From NCBI GenBank assembly GCA_900316505.1, contig ONDH01000022.1, positions 1 through 64,000 of the forward strand: a DNA stretch of 64,000 bases, written 5' to 3'. How positions within the stretch are numbered: position 1 is the stretch's first letter; every line of letters starts with the position of its first letter. Positions 15,681 to 24,058 of the stretch are shown one piece after another. The translations under genes and the position numbers were made by a program. Source of the stretch: an uncultured Prevotellaceae bacterium (GTDB taxonomy: Bacteria > Bacteroidota > Bacteroidia > Bacteroidales > Bacteroidaceae). The notes beneath the pieces are model-generated. The model saw only the letters and a list, made by a program, of their open reading frames with translations, had not been told where the DNA came from and ran no database searches.

Positions 15681-16226
15681 ATGTATCTTGCAGAACAACT
15701 GAAAAAGAAGAGTGTGGCGGAGTACCTGCTGTATATGTGGCAGGTGGAGGATACGCTGCGTGCCTACGACTTGGATGTAGAGAGGATGGCGAGGGAATAT
15801 ATCCCACAGTTCGGATTGGATGCAGAGAAGAGTGAGGCACTGAGGGGTTGGTATGAGAGCTTAATAGAGATGATGCGCGAGGAGGGGGTGACAGAGAAGG
15901 GGCATTTGCAGGTGAACAAGAATATCATCATTCTGCTGAATGATTTGCATGTGCAGTTGCTGAAGTCAAGCAAGCACCCGTTCTATTCAGCGGCATATTA
16001 TAAGGCATTGCCTTTCATTGTGGAGTTGAGGGCGAAAAGTGTCGAAAGTCAGGAGAAAGGAGAGATTGAGAACTGCTTCGACGCACTATATGGCACTATG
16101 CTGCTCAGAGCACAAAAGAAAGAGATTTCTCCAGAAACAGCAACAGCCATTGACAATATCGCCAAGTTCATCGCCCTGTTAAGCGACTATTATCAAAAGG
16201 ACAAGGCTGGTGAAGTGGAATTTTAA
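15681..16226 (+). CDS. DUF4924 family protein
   Basis: This is a cytoplasmic, mostly helical protein of 181 residues matching the Bacteroidetes-specific DUF4924 family (MYLAEQLKKKSVAEYLLYMWQVED). No enzymatic motif is visible and the function is unknown. It commonly precedes rfbD and prfC in Bacteroidales, as it does here (rfbD starts 19 bp later). Its start codon lies 5 bp after the inverted GC-rich repeat, whose terminal GAGAGGG may serve as the ribosome-binding sequence. Confidence 0.85.
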   Translation: MYLAEQLKKKSVAEYLLYMWQVEDTLRAYDLDVERMAREYIPQFGLDAEKSEALRGWYESLIEMMREEGVTEKGHLQVNKNIIILLNDLHVQLLKSSKHPFYSAAYYKALPFIVELRAKSVESQEKGEIENCFDALYGTMLLRAQKKEISPETATAIDNIAKFIALLSDYYQKDKAGEVEF

Positions 16227-16244
16227 CCAATGAAATAGTTAAAT

Positions 16245-17117
16245 ATGAGAGTTTTGGTGACAGGATGCAACGGACAGCTCGGTAATGAGATGCAGTTGTT
16301 GGCAAAGGAGAACTCACAACATGAGTACTTCTTTACAGATGTGGTGATTCCAGAAGGGAGCATTGCGCAGAAACTGGACATCACGAATGAGAAGGAGGTG
16401 GAGAGTTTTGTGGAGGGGAACAAGATTGACTGCATCGTGAATTGTGCGGCATATACTGCTGTGGATAAGGCGGAGAGCAATGAGGAGCTGTGCAACTTGC
16501 TGAACAATATCGCTCCTGGTTATTTGGCAAAGGCTGTGGGTAAACGCGGTGGATGTATGGTACAAATCAGTACGGATTATGTGTTTGACGGGAGCAGCAA
16601 CAAACCTGTGACGGAAGATGTGCCGACATGCCCTAACTCGGTGTATGGACGTACGAAGCTGGCTGGTGAGGAGAGCGTGAAGGCGAATTGCAAGGATTAT
16701 CTCATCATCCGTACGGCTTGGCTGTATTCGACATTTGGCAACAACTTTGTGAAGACGATGATTCGGTTGGGTAAGGAGAAGCCTGAGTTGGGCGTGATTT
16801 TTGACCAAGTGGGCACACCGACTTATGCACGAGATTTGGCAAACGTCATTTTCGTTGCCATCAACAAGGGCATTGTGCCTGGCATCTACCACTTCAGCAA
16901 CGAGGGTGTGATTTCTTGGTATGACTTCACGAAGGCTATCCACCGCATTGCCGGCATCACCACTTGTCACGTGAAGCCTCTGCACACGGATGAGTACCCC
17001 ACCCCTGCTGCAAGACCTCACTACTCAGTGTTGGACAAGACGAAAATCAAGCAGACATACGGCATCGAAATTCCCTATTGGGAAAATTCGCTGAGCGAAT
17101 GTATCAGTAAATTATAG
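16245..17117 (+). CDS. rfbD: dTDP-4-dehydrorhamnose reductase
   Basis: RmlD/RfbD is the NADPH-dependent reductase that completes dTDP-L-rhamnose synthesis for cell-surface polysaccharides. The protein has 290 residues, which is normal. It shows the Rossmann loop VTGCNGQLGNE at the N-terminus, the catalytic Ser/Thr region QISTDYVFDG, and the YxxxK pair in YGRTK near residue 130. Lone rfbD genes away from rfbABC are usual in Bacteroidales. It is part of the plus-strand run from DUF4924 to prfC, with prfC starting 3 bp after its stop. Confidence 0.93.
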   Translation: MRVLVTGCNGQLGNEMQLLAKENSQHEYFFTDVVIPEGSIAQKLDITNEKEVESFVEGNKIDCIVNCAAYTAVDKAESNEELCNLLNNIAPGYLAKAVGKRGGCMVQISTDYVFDGSSNKPVTEDVPTCPNSVYGRTKLAGEESVKANCKDYLIIRTAWLYSTFGNNFVKTMIRLGKEKPELGVIFDQVGTPTYARDLANVIFVAINKGIVPGIYHFSNEGVISWYDFTKAIHRIAGITTCHVKPLHTDEYPTPAARPHYSVLDKTKIKQTYGIEIPYWENSLSECISKL

Positions 17118-17120
17118 AGA

Positions 17121-18686
17121 ATGAACGAAATAGAAAGAAGAAGAACTTTTGCGATTATCTCGCACCCTGACGCTGGTAAGACCACGTTGACGGAGAAACT
17201 GCTGCTGTTTGGCGGTCAGATTCAGGTGGCTGGTGCGGTGAAGAGCAACAAAATTAAGAAGACTGCCACCAGTGACTGGATGGAGATTGAGAAGCAGAGA
17301 GGTATTTCTGTGAGCACCTCTGTGATGGAGTTTGACTATAAGGACTATAAAGTAAACATCCTCGACACACCGGGTCACCAGGACTTTGCGGAAGACACTT
17401 TCAGAACGCTGACTGCTGTGGATTCTGCCATCATCGTGATTGACGGAGCGAAGGGTGTGGAGGCACAGACACGAAAACTGATGACGGTGTGCCGCATGCG
17501 GAAAACACCTGTCATCGTGTTTATCAACAAAATGGACCGTGAAGGCAAAGACCCGTTTGACCTGCTCGATGAGGTGGAGAGTGAACTGCAAATCAAAGTG
17601 CGTCCCCTCTCTTGGCCTATCAATCAGGGCGCTCGATTCAAAGGCGTATATAACATCTATGAGGAGAACCTGAACCTTTTCACACCCAACAAGCAGATGG
17701 TGACGGAGAAGGTGAACGTGGACATCCACTCGAAAGAACTGGATGAGCGTGTGGGAGAAGAAGATGCAGAGAAACTGCGTGAAGACCTGGAAATGATTGA
17801 CGGGGTGTATGACACGTTTGACGTGAACACCTATTTGGAAGCAGAAGTGGCACCTGTGTTCTTCGGTTCTGCCTTGAACAACTTTGGTGTGCAGGAACTG
17901 CTTGACTGTTTCGTGCAGATTGCTCCCAATCCACGCCCAACCACTGCGGAGGAAAGGATGGTGCAACCTGATGAACCGAAATTTACGGGATTCATCTTCA
18001 AGATTACTGCAAACATCGACCCTAATCACCGTTCATGCACGGCATTCTGCAAGGTTTGCTCGGGAAAGTTTGTAAGAAACGCTCCGTATCTGCATGTCCG
18101 GAATGGCAAGACGGTGAGGTTTTCCAGTCCCACACAGTTCATGGCGCAGCGCAAAAGCACTATAGACGAGGCCTATCCAGGAGATATCGTAGGTCTGCCT
18201 GATAATGGCATCTTCAAGATTGGAGACACACTGACGGAAGGAGAGCTGTTACATTTCAAGGGACTGCCCAGTTTCTCTCCCGAGATGTTCAAATACATCG
18301 AAAATGCTGACCCGATGAAGACGAAGCAGCTGGAGAAGGGCATCAATCAGCTGATGGACGAAGGTGTGGCGCAATTGTTTGTCAACCAGTTCAACAACAG
18401 AAAGATTATTGGCACGGTAGGACAGTTGCAGTTTGAGGTGATTCAATACCGTCTGGAGAACGAATACAACGCGAAGTGCAAGTGGGAGCCCATCAGCCTC
18501 TACAAAGCATGTTGGATTGAAAGCGAAGACGATGCCGAACTGGAAGCTTTCAAGAAGAGAAAATATCAGTATATGGCAAAGGATAAGGAGGGAAGAGACG
18601 TGTTCTTGGCAGATTCCAACTACGTGCTGCAAATGGCACAGCAGGATTTCAAACATATCAAGTTCCACTTCACAAGTGAGTTTTAA
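17121..18686 (+). CDS. prfC: peptide chain release factor 3
   Basis: RF3 is a translational GTPase (521 residues) that removes RF1 and RF2 from the ribosome after termination. G1 is [10 protein letters not shown]3 is LDTPGHQDF (catalytic His present, unlike the EF-G paralogue at 26449), and G4 is INKMDRE. The C-terminal domain starts around [12 protein letters not shown] and contains VGQLQFEV. It is translationally close to rfbD (3-bp gap). Its TAA is followed after 2 bp by the left end of the DUF559 element, so the element is inserted directly behind the stop codon. Confidence 0.95.
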   Translation: MNEIERRRTFAIISHPDAGKTTLTEKLLLFGGQIQVAGAVKSNKIKKTATSDWMEIEKQRGISVSTSVMEFDYKDYKVNILDTPGHQDFAEDTFRTLTAVDSAIIVIDGAKGVEAQTRKLMTVCRMRKTPVIVFINKMDREGKDPFDLLDEVESELQIKVRPLSWPINQGARFKGVYNIYEENLNLFTPNKQMVTEKVNVDIHSKELDERVGEEDAEKLREDLEMIDGVYDTFDVNTYLEAEVAPVFFGSALNNFGVQELLDCFVQIAPNPRPTTAEERMVQPDEPKFTGFIFKITANIDPNHRSCTAFCKVCSGKFVRNAPYLHVRNGKTVRFSSPTQFMAQRKSTIDEAYPGDIVGLPDNGIFKIGDTLTEGELLHFKGLPSFSPEMFKYIENADPMKTKQLEKGINQLMDEGVAQLFVNQFNNRKIIGTVGQLQFEVIQYRLENEYNAKCKWEPISLYKACWIESEDDAELEAFKKRKYQYMAKDKEGRDVFLADSNYVLQMAQQDFKHIKFHFTSEF

Positions 18687-18688
18687 GA

Positions 18689-19280
18689 AGACCCTCTCTG
18701 CCCTAAAGGGCATCTCCCCCGTGGAGGGGGAGAACCATGCGGAGTGTGGGGAAGGAGAATAAAAGGGAAAAGATGGAAAAGATAGAGAAGATGGAGGGAG
18801 AGATGATGGAGGAACGGAAGGGAGATAAGAGAGGAAGAAAGTTCTTTCAAACGACATGTCCTGATAGATACATGATACTGAAGGGATTTGCAAAAGAGAA
18901 TCGTTTGAGTCCAACTATTGGAGAGGCTTTTTTGTGGAAGCAGCTTAAGGGGAAGAGACTCGGATTCAGGTTCTTGAGACAACATGCCATACTGGATTTC
19001 ATCGTAGATTTTGTATGTCTTGAAAAGAAACTAATTATAGAAGTTGATGGTGAATATCATTTCACAGAAGTGCAGCAACACGAGGACGAACTAAGGAGTA
19101 AACGCCTCAATGACATGGGTTTTTATATCTTACGCTTCACAAACAATGATGTCCTCAATAATACGAACGAAACTATTCTAACAATTCAAAAAAAGTTACA
19201 AACAATATAACAACAAATGCCCTGCATTCCGGATGGTCTCCCCCTCCACGGGGGAGATGCCCATAGGGCAGAGAGGGTCT
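18689..19280 (+). mobile_element. putative mobile element: DUF559 nuclease between inverted palindromic repeats
   Basis: The left repeat (18689-18742) and inverted right repeat (19229-19280) agree closely. Both begin AGACCCTCTCTGCCCT, both fold into two hairpins (CTCCCCCGTGGAGGGGGAG is the second), and they end ACCATGCGG or ACCATCCGG. The only gene inside is the DUF559 nuclease, whose reading frame opens within the left repeat. The element is packed exactly between the prfC stop and the next start codon (3 bp). No transposase and no clear target duplication are present. Confidence 0.6.
18737..19210 (+). CDS. DUF559 (Vsr-like endonuclease fold) protein
   Basis: This small nuclease-like protein (up to 157 residues) carries a C-terminal DUF559 domain, a relative of very-short-patch-repair endonucleases with the restriction-endonuclease fold. 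The domain spans about residues 55-155. It starts at SPTIGEAFLWKQLKGK and contains FRFLRQHAILDFIVDF, where the Asp is a likely metal ligand. It continues IEVDGEYHF (Glu-x-Asp with His), then LRSKRLNDMGFYILRF. The first 40 residues are charged and derived partly from the repeat, so the real start may be a later ATG (for example MEKIEK or MEERKG). The role is inferred: it may nick or mobilise its own bounding repeats. Confidence 0.8.
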   Translation: MRSVGKENKREKMEKIEKMEGEMMEERKGDKRGRKFFQTTCPDRYMILKGFAKENRLSPTIGEAFLWKQLKGKRLGFRFLRQHAILDFIVDFVCLEKKLIIEVDGEYHFTEVQQHEDELRSKRLNDMGFYILRFTNNDVLNNTNETILTIQKKLQTI

Positions 19281-19283
19281 TAT

Positions 19284-19850
19284 ATGTTACAAGACGAAGT
19301 AAAGAAAGCAATAGAAGTGATGAGGGCTGGGGGTGTTATCCTCTACCCCACTGACACCGTTTGGGGCATTGGTTGTGATGCCACCAACGAGGAAGCCGTA
19401 AGGAAGGTTTTTGCCATCAAGAAAAGGGAGGATAGCAAGGCACTCATCTGTCTGGTGGACAGCGACGTACGCCTGCAACGCTACGTAAGGAATGTGGCAG
19501 ATGTGACTTGGGACATGATTGAGTTGAGCGAAAAGCCTCTCACGGTCATCTTCGACAAAGTGACGGGTTTGGCACCCAGCGTGATAGCCGAAGACGGTAG
19601 CGCAGGGTTGCGTATCACGAAAGAAGAATTCAGCAAGGAACTTTGTTTCCGTTTCCAAAAGCCCATCGTGAGCACCAGTGCCAACATCAGTGGCGAGCCC
19701 ACTCCACAGACATTTGAAGAAATCAGCGAGGAAATAAAGAATGCTGTTGACTATGTAGTCAAGTATAGCAGACAGAGTCGCGAAAAGCATAAGCCCAGCA
19801 GCATCATCAAAATGGATGCTAACGGGCAATTCACAATCATCAGAGAGTAA
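19284..19850 (+). CDS. tsaC: L-threonylcarbamoyladenylate synthase (TsaC/Sua5/YrdC)
   Basis: This enzyme makes threonylcarbamoyl-AMP from threonine, bicarbonate and ATP, the first step of the universal tRNA t6A37 modification. It is a single YrdC domain of 188 residues. It has the motif GGVILYPTDTVWGIGCDA near the N-terminus, KKREDSKALICL, and the region STSANISGEPTP. The start is placed at 19284. An in-frame ATG at 19233 would add 17 residues (MVSPSTGEMPIGQRGS) that simply translate the inserted GC-rich repeat. The repeat end GAGAGGG lies just upstream of the ATG. No C-terminal Sua5 domain is present. Confidence 0.93.
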   Translation: MLQDEVKKAIEVMRAGGVILYPTDTVWGIGCDATNEEAVRKVFAIKKREDSKALICLVDSDVRLQRYVRNVADVTWDMIELSEKPLTVIFDKVTGLAPSVIAEDGSAGLRITKEEFSKELCFRFQKPIVSTSANISGEPTPQTFEEISEEIKNAVDYVVKYSRQSREKHKPSSIIKMDANGQFTIIRE

Positions 19851-19915
19851 CCAGCCACACACTGACTGATTGTCTTTCTCATTTATCGTTTGTTATTTAT
19901 CATTTAGCGAAGCGC

Positions 19916-21727
19916 ATGAACCTCATAGGGATTAGACGCAAAGAAATCAAACTGAACCAAGCCATCACGGAATGGCTGAAGGGTGACCATTCAGAATGGC
20001 AAATCGTTCTGATGCTCAGCCTTATGGTAGGTGTGTGCACAGGTCTTACGGCATTTGTACTTAAATCCTTGATTGAGGAAATCAAGCATTTGCTCACGTC
20101 TGGATTTGTGGCAGAAGACACGAACCTCCTCTATCTTGTTTTCCCTGCCATCGGTATCCTTATCTCTCTGCTCTTTGTCACATACATCGTACGTGGCGAT
20201 ATCAGCCATGGTGTAACCAAAATACTCTATGCCATGTCGAGAGGTCGCAGCCGTATCAAATCGCACAACCGTTGGTCGAGCATCATTGCCAGCGCCATCA
20301 CCATCGGCTTTGGTGGTTCGGTCGGAGCTGAGGCGCCCATTGTGCTGACAGGTGCAGCATGGGGTTCAGACCTCGGCAAACGATTCCATCTGCAACCCAA
20401 GACACTGATGCTGCTTGTTGGATGTGGTGCTGCCGGTGCCGTGTCGGGTGTGTTCAAGGCACCTATAGCAGGATTGGTCTTTGTGTTGGAAGTACTCATG
20501 CTCGATTTGAGTTTCTCCTCGCTGTTGCCGTTGATGGTCACCAGCATCACGTCTGTTTGTGTATCTTACGCATTTTACGGAACAGCCCCTTTGTTTGATT
20601 TCAGTCTCAACAAGGCGTTCACTATCGACATCATCCCAGGTTGCATCTTGTTAGGTATCGCTTGCGGATTGGTGAGCCTCTACTTCACCCGAGCCATGAA
20701 CTGGTTCGAGATGATATTTGGAAAAATCAAGAAAAAAAGTTACAAGTTCCTTTTGGGAGCCACCGTACTGGGTGCCCTCATCTATTTCTTCCCTGCCATG
20801 TATGGTGAGGGTTACGATGTTATCAATCAGCTCATCAACAACGCATCGGCGAAGGAAATCATGCACAACACCCTCTTCTACGAGAACGACAGCAACTTGC
20901 TCATTTATCTTGGTCTTGTGCTCCTTCTCAAGGTGTTTGCAACAACAGCCACCAATGGTGGTGGAGGATGCGGTGGTGTGTTCGCGCCCAGCCTTTTCTT
21001 AGGTTGTATTGCAGGTTTTCTTTTTGCCCATCTTTGGGACATGGGATTCGGACTTGTCATGGGTGAATCATGTTACCTCTCGCCAAAAAACTGTGGTTTG
21101 TATGGAATGGCAGGATTGATGTCAGGCGTGATGCATGCGCCACTCACGGGCATCTTCCTTATTGCCGAACTTACAGGAGGGTACGGCCTCTTCGTTCCGT
21201 TGATGATTGTGTCAGTTGTTTCCTACCTCACCATCAACATTTTCGAGCCGCACAGCATCTATGCCATGCGATTGGCACGACGTGGGCAACTCATCACCCA
21301 TAACAAGGACAATGCCATCTTCACAATACTGAAACTGCACTCGGTCATTGAACGTGACTATAAAACCGTCACGCCAGACATGCAGCTGAACAAATTTGTC
21401 GTAACCATCGCCAAATCACATCGCAACATCTTCCCCGTAGTTGATGCCAGCGGTAAGCTGTTAGGTGTTGTCTCACTTGACTCTGTGCGGCTCTATATGT
21501 TCCGTCCAGAACTCTACCGGCAATACACCATCCGCAATTTCATGAAAGAACCTCCTGCCACCTTGATGGTGAACGACTCCCTGAAAATCGCAGCAAAGAA
21601 ATTTGAGGACACAGGTGCATGGAATCTGCCTGTCGTCGATGAGAATCATCTATATATTGGTTTCGTTTCACGTTCTGGTCTTTTCACCAGCTATCGAGAG
21701 ACCTTGATTAAATTTAGCCAAGAGTGA
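19916..21727 (+). CDS. ClC-family chloride channel/antiporter with CBS pair
   Basis: This is an integral membrane ClC protein (603 residues) with a C-terminal CBS-domain pair. Transmembrane segments fill residues 25-440. The selectivity-filter motifs appear as GGSVGAEAPIVL (with the gating Glu position) and GGVFAPSLFLG. The first CBS motif starts near residue 475 (PDMQLNKFVVTIAKSHRNIFPVVD) and the second ends FEDTGAWNLPVVDENHLYIG. Such proteins exchange or conduct chloride, or sometimes fluoride. Transport mode cannot be decided from sequence. It lies between the threonylcarbamoyl-AMP synthase gene and fmt, an order I believe is common in Bacteroidales. Confidence 0.92.
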   Translation: MNLIGIRRKEIKLNQAITEWLKGDHSEWQIVLMLSLMVGVCTGLTAFVLKSLIEEIKHLLTSGFVAEDTNLLYLVFPAIGILISLLFVTYIVRGDISHGVTKILYAMSRGRSRIKSHNRWSSIIASAITIGFGGSVGAEAPIVLTGAAWGSDLGKRFHLQPKTLMLLVGCGAAGAVSGVFKAPIAGLVFVLEVLMLDLSFSSLLPLMVTSITSVCVSYAFYGTAPLFDFSLNKAFTIDIIPGCILLGIACGLVSLYFTRAMNWFEMIFGKIKKKSYKFLLGATVLGALIYFFPAMYGEGYDVINQLINNASAKEIMHNTLFYENDSNLLIYLGLVLLLKVFATTATNGGGGCGGVFAPSLFLGCIAGFLFAHLWDMGFGLVMGESCYLSPKNCGLYGMAGLMSGVMHAPLTGIFLIAELTGGYGLFVPLMIVSVVSYLTINIFEPHSIYAMRLARRGQLITHNKDNAIFTILKLHSVIERDYKTVTPDMQLNKFVVTIAKSHRNIFPVVDASGKLLGVVSLDSVRLYMFRPELYRQYTIRNFMKEPPATLMVNDSLKIAAKKFEDTGAWNLPVVDENHLYIGFVSRSGLFTSYRETLIKFSQE

Positions 21728-21772
21728 GCGATGCGCTGCGCTAAATGACAAATAAGAAATGATAAATGACAA

Positions 21773-22729
21773 ATGAGAAAAGAAGACTTTAGGATTGTAT
21801 ATATGGGCACTCCGGACTTTGCGGTGGAGAGCCTTCGTGCACTTGTGGAAGGTGGATACAATGTCGTGGCTGTTGTGACTATGCCCGACAAACCCATTGG
21901 ACGACATGGAAGTGTGCTCCAACCCAGCCCTGTTAAGCAATATGCCCTTGAGCAGGGGCTAAAAGTCATGCAACCCGAAAAGTTGAAAGACCCCGAATTC
22001 GTGGAAGAATTGAGAGCGTTAAAGGCAGATCTGCAAATTGTCGTGGCTTTCCGCATGCTGCCAGAAATTGTATGGAGCATGCCTCCCTACGGCACTTTCA
22101 ATGCGCATGCCAGCTTACTGCCTAAATATAGGGGAGCAGCACCCATCAACTGGGCTGTCATCAATGGAGAAACAGAAACGGGCATCACCACGTTCTTTCT
22201 GAAGCATGAAATAGACACCGGAGACATCATCCAGCAGGTACGTATCCCCATCGAAGAAACAGACAATGTGGAGGTGGTACACGACAAACTGATGATGTTA
22301 AGTGGGAAACTGGTCACAGAAACGGTAGACAACATTCTTGCAGGCACTGTCACCTCCATTCCTCAAGACCAATTCAAAGATGTGCCCCTCACGCCAGCTC
22401 CGAAAATATTTCGTGAGACCTGCCGCATCAACTGGAATCAACCCACCAAACGCATCTATGACTTCATTCGTGGGCTCAGCCCCTACCCTGCCGCATGGAC
22501 AACCCTGAATGGGAAAGCTGTCAAGATATACGAAGCAGGAAAAGAAAGCACCACACCCCCTTCATGTACACCGGGCACCATCATCACCGATGGTAAAACC
22601 AACCTCAAGGTCGCCACTGCTGATGGATGGCTTAACATCAAGACACTTCAACTCGAAGGGAAGAAGAGGATGCCCGTCACAGACCTGCTAAGAGGACTAA
22701 AAATCAATGAGAACTCATTTTTTTTGTAA
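21773..22729 (+). CDS. fmt: methionyl-tRNA formyltransferase
   Basis: Fmt transfers a formyl group from 10-formyl-THF to initiator Met-tRNA. The protein has 318 residues, the usual length. The N-terminal catalytic domain shows IVYMGTPDFAVESL, the formyl-THF binding region with FNAHASLLPKYRGAAPI (catalytic Asn, His) and HEIDTGDII with Asp. The C-terminal tRNA-binding domain starts near IFRETCRINWNQPTKRIYD. The 45-bp gap before it holds short AAATGA repeats. Confidence 0.95.
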   Translation: MRKEDFRIVYMGTPDFAVESLRALVEGGYNVVAVVTMPDKPIGRHGSVLQPSPVKQYALEQGLKVMQPEKLKDPEFVEELRALKADLQIVVAFRMLPEIVWSMPPYGTFNAHASLLPKYRGAAPINWAVINGETETGITTFFLKHEIDTGDIIQQVRIPIEETDNVEVVHDKLMMLSGKLVTETVDNILAGTVTSIPQDQFKDVPLTPAPKIFRETCRINWNQPTKRIYDFIRGLSPYPAAWTTLNGKAVKIYEAGKESTTPPSCTPGTIITDGKTNLKVATADGWLNIKTLQLEGKKRMPVTDLLRGLKINENSFFL

Positions 22730-22757
22730 AAAATTTGCATTTTAAAAAGAAAACCCT

Positions 22758-22765
22758 TTACTTTG
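22758..22765 (+). promoter_or_regulatory. promoter of ECF sigma gene
   Basis: TTACTTTG, one mismatch from TAnnTTTG, lies 20 nt after a TTTG. It would give a leader of roughly 85 nt before the sigma-factor start codon. Confidence 0.4.
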
Positions 22766-22857
22766 CAGCGCAAAAAGCAAAAAAACCTAAATATTAACAT
22801 TAAAAAACTCCATTGCCTATAGAAGATACATTACGCTAAACCAAACACTAAAGCATA

Positions 22858-23451
22858 ATGAAACAGCTCCGTGAACTTGCCGACGAGCAGTTGGTCAGTT
22901 TATATCAAGAAGGCAATAATAATGCATTCGACATTTTGTTGAAGCGTTATGAGAGTAAGGTTTTTTCCTATCTCCTCTATTCAGTCAAAAACCAGGAACT
23001 TGCCGAAGACCTCTTCCAAGACGTCTTCATCAAGATTGTTGTGCGCATCAAAAATGGGCAATATACCGAAAACGGCAAATTCTCCTCTTGGATGATGCGT
23101 ATTGTCCACAATCACCTCATTGATTATTATCGCACCACACCCACCGAGCACATTCTCTCTAATGACCAATCGGACGTGGATCTCTTCAATAAAGCCGAGC
23201 TTGCCGTCAATGAGAATCGCGAGCAAGAGATGATTGACCAGCAGACGCTTGCCGAAGTAAAAGAACTCATAGCCCTATTGCCAGATCCTCAACGTGAGGT
23301 GCTCCTCATGCGTGTCTATGACGAACTCTCTTTCAAGGAGATTGCTCAGAAGACCAACTGTAGTATCAACACAGCCCTTGGACGTATGCGTTACGCCATT
23401 CTCAATCTCCGTCACATGGCATTTGAGCGCGGAATCAGTATCGCATCATAA
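22858..23451 (+). CDS. ECF-type RNA polymerase sigma-70 factor
   Basis: This is an extracytoplasmic-function sigma factor of 197 residues. Region 2 (residues 25-95) contains FDILLKRYESKVFSYL and DLFQDVFIKI, ending FSSWMMRIVHNHLIDYYR. Region 4 (about 135-185) holds ALLPDPQREVLLMRVYDELSFKEIAQKT and a helix-turn-helix of the SINTALGRMRYAI type. No anti-sigma gene follows; a terminator hairpin lies directly downstream. It may be one of the stand-alone Bacteroidetes ECF factors controlled by transcription. Confidence 0.92.
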   Translation: MKQLRELADEQLVSLYQEGNNNAFDILLKRYESKVFSYLLYSVKNQELAEDLFQDVFIKIVVRIKNGQYTENGKFSSWMMRIVHNHLIDYYRTTPTEHILSNDQSDVDLFNKAELAVNENREQEMIDQQTLAEVKELIALLPDPQREVLLMRVYDELSFKEIAQKTNCSINTALGRMRYAILNLRHMAFERGISIAS

Positions 23452-23465
23452 TCACTATAAACACG

Positions 23466-23500
23466 AAATCGGATTACTTTCCAGTAGTCCGATTTATTTT
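23466..23500 (+). terminator. rho-independent terminator after ECF sigma gene
   Basis: The inverted arms AAATCGGATTACT and AGTAGTCCGATTT (one mismatch, 4-nt loop) are followed by TATTTT. Position and strand fit the sigma gene. Confidence 0.75.
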
Positions 23501-23502
23501 GA

Positions 23503-23538
23503 CAAAAAGAAAACCTGCGAGACGATGTCTTGCAGGTT
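23503..23538 (-). terminator. rho-independent terminator of small lipoprotein gene
   Basis: Read on the minus strand, AACCTGC ... GCAGGTT is followed by TTCTTTTTG. It lies about 55 bp after the stop codon of the small lipoprotein. Confidence 0.65.
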
Positions 23539-23593
23539 CCATTCTCTTGGGGGATATCTCTATCCCGAAAGTTGTGCTCTAAATCACTGTCTA

Positions 23594-23785
23594 TTATTCA
23601 GCGATAGTAGTGTCAGCAGCTACAGTGTCAGCAGCTACAGTGTCAACTACCTCTACAACAGTGTCAACTGCTACAGTGTCAGCAGCTACAGTGTCAGTAG
23701 CAGGAGCCTTCTTGTCGCAAGATACGAAAGACACAGATGCAGTGAGAGCGATTGCAGCAACAGCTGCGAAAACCAACTTCTTCAT
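23594..23785 (-). CDS. small lipoprotein with (VAADT)n repeats
   Basis: This is a predicted lipoprotein of 63 residues starting MKKLVFAAVAAIALTASVSF, with lipobox FVSC. The mature part is low-complexity, with VAADT/TVAVDT repeats encoded by 15-bp DNA repeats, ending DTTIAE. The start at 23785 fits a Lys-Lys signal; an in-frame ATG 30 bp upstream would add ten residues. No function is known. Short Ala/Asp/Thr-rich lipoproteins of this kind are probably envelope spacers. Its own terminator can be seen downstream. Confidence 0.75.
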   Translation of the reverse strand: MKKLVFAAVAAIALTASVSFVSCDKKAPATDTVAADTVAVDTVVEVVDTVAADTVAADTTIAE

Positions 23786-24014
23786 AATTTCTTTTACTTT
23801 TAATTTGTTAAACAATTAATTTGCTTTCAAAACCGCTGCAAAGTTACGCACTTTTTAAGATACGATGTTCTCGGAAATCTCTTTTTTTTACATTTTTATT
23901 AAAAAAAACAAGTTTTTGAGCTAAAAAGAGCACTTTTGAGGCAAAAATGTGCATTGTTTGCGAACACACCCAATATTTCAACATAAAAAAGATGGTAGTG
24001 TAAAAAAAAAAAAT

Positions 24015-24022
24015 TATCTTTG
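24015..24022 (+). promoter_or_regulatory. promoter -7 box of TlpA-like gene
   Basis: TATCTTTG follows a 12-nt A run and lies 36 bp upstream of the start codon. The -33 element is uncertain. The gap 23786-24058 otherwise is AT-rich, with no gene seen. Confidence 0.5.
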
Positions 24023-24058
24023 CAATCGTTTTAGCATCATCAAAAACTCAATCATCGT

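Noticed and set aside
23610..23819. Plus-strand open frame rich in Ser/Thr/Ala opposite the small lipoprotein
   Set aside because: It is a mirror of the 15-bp repeats. The minus-strand product has a proper lipoprotein signal and its own terminator.
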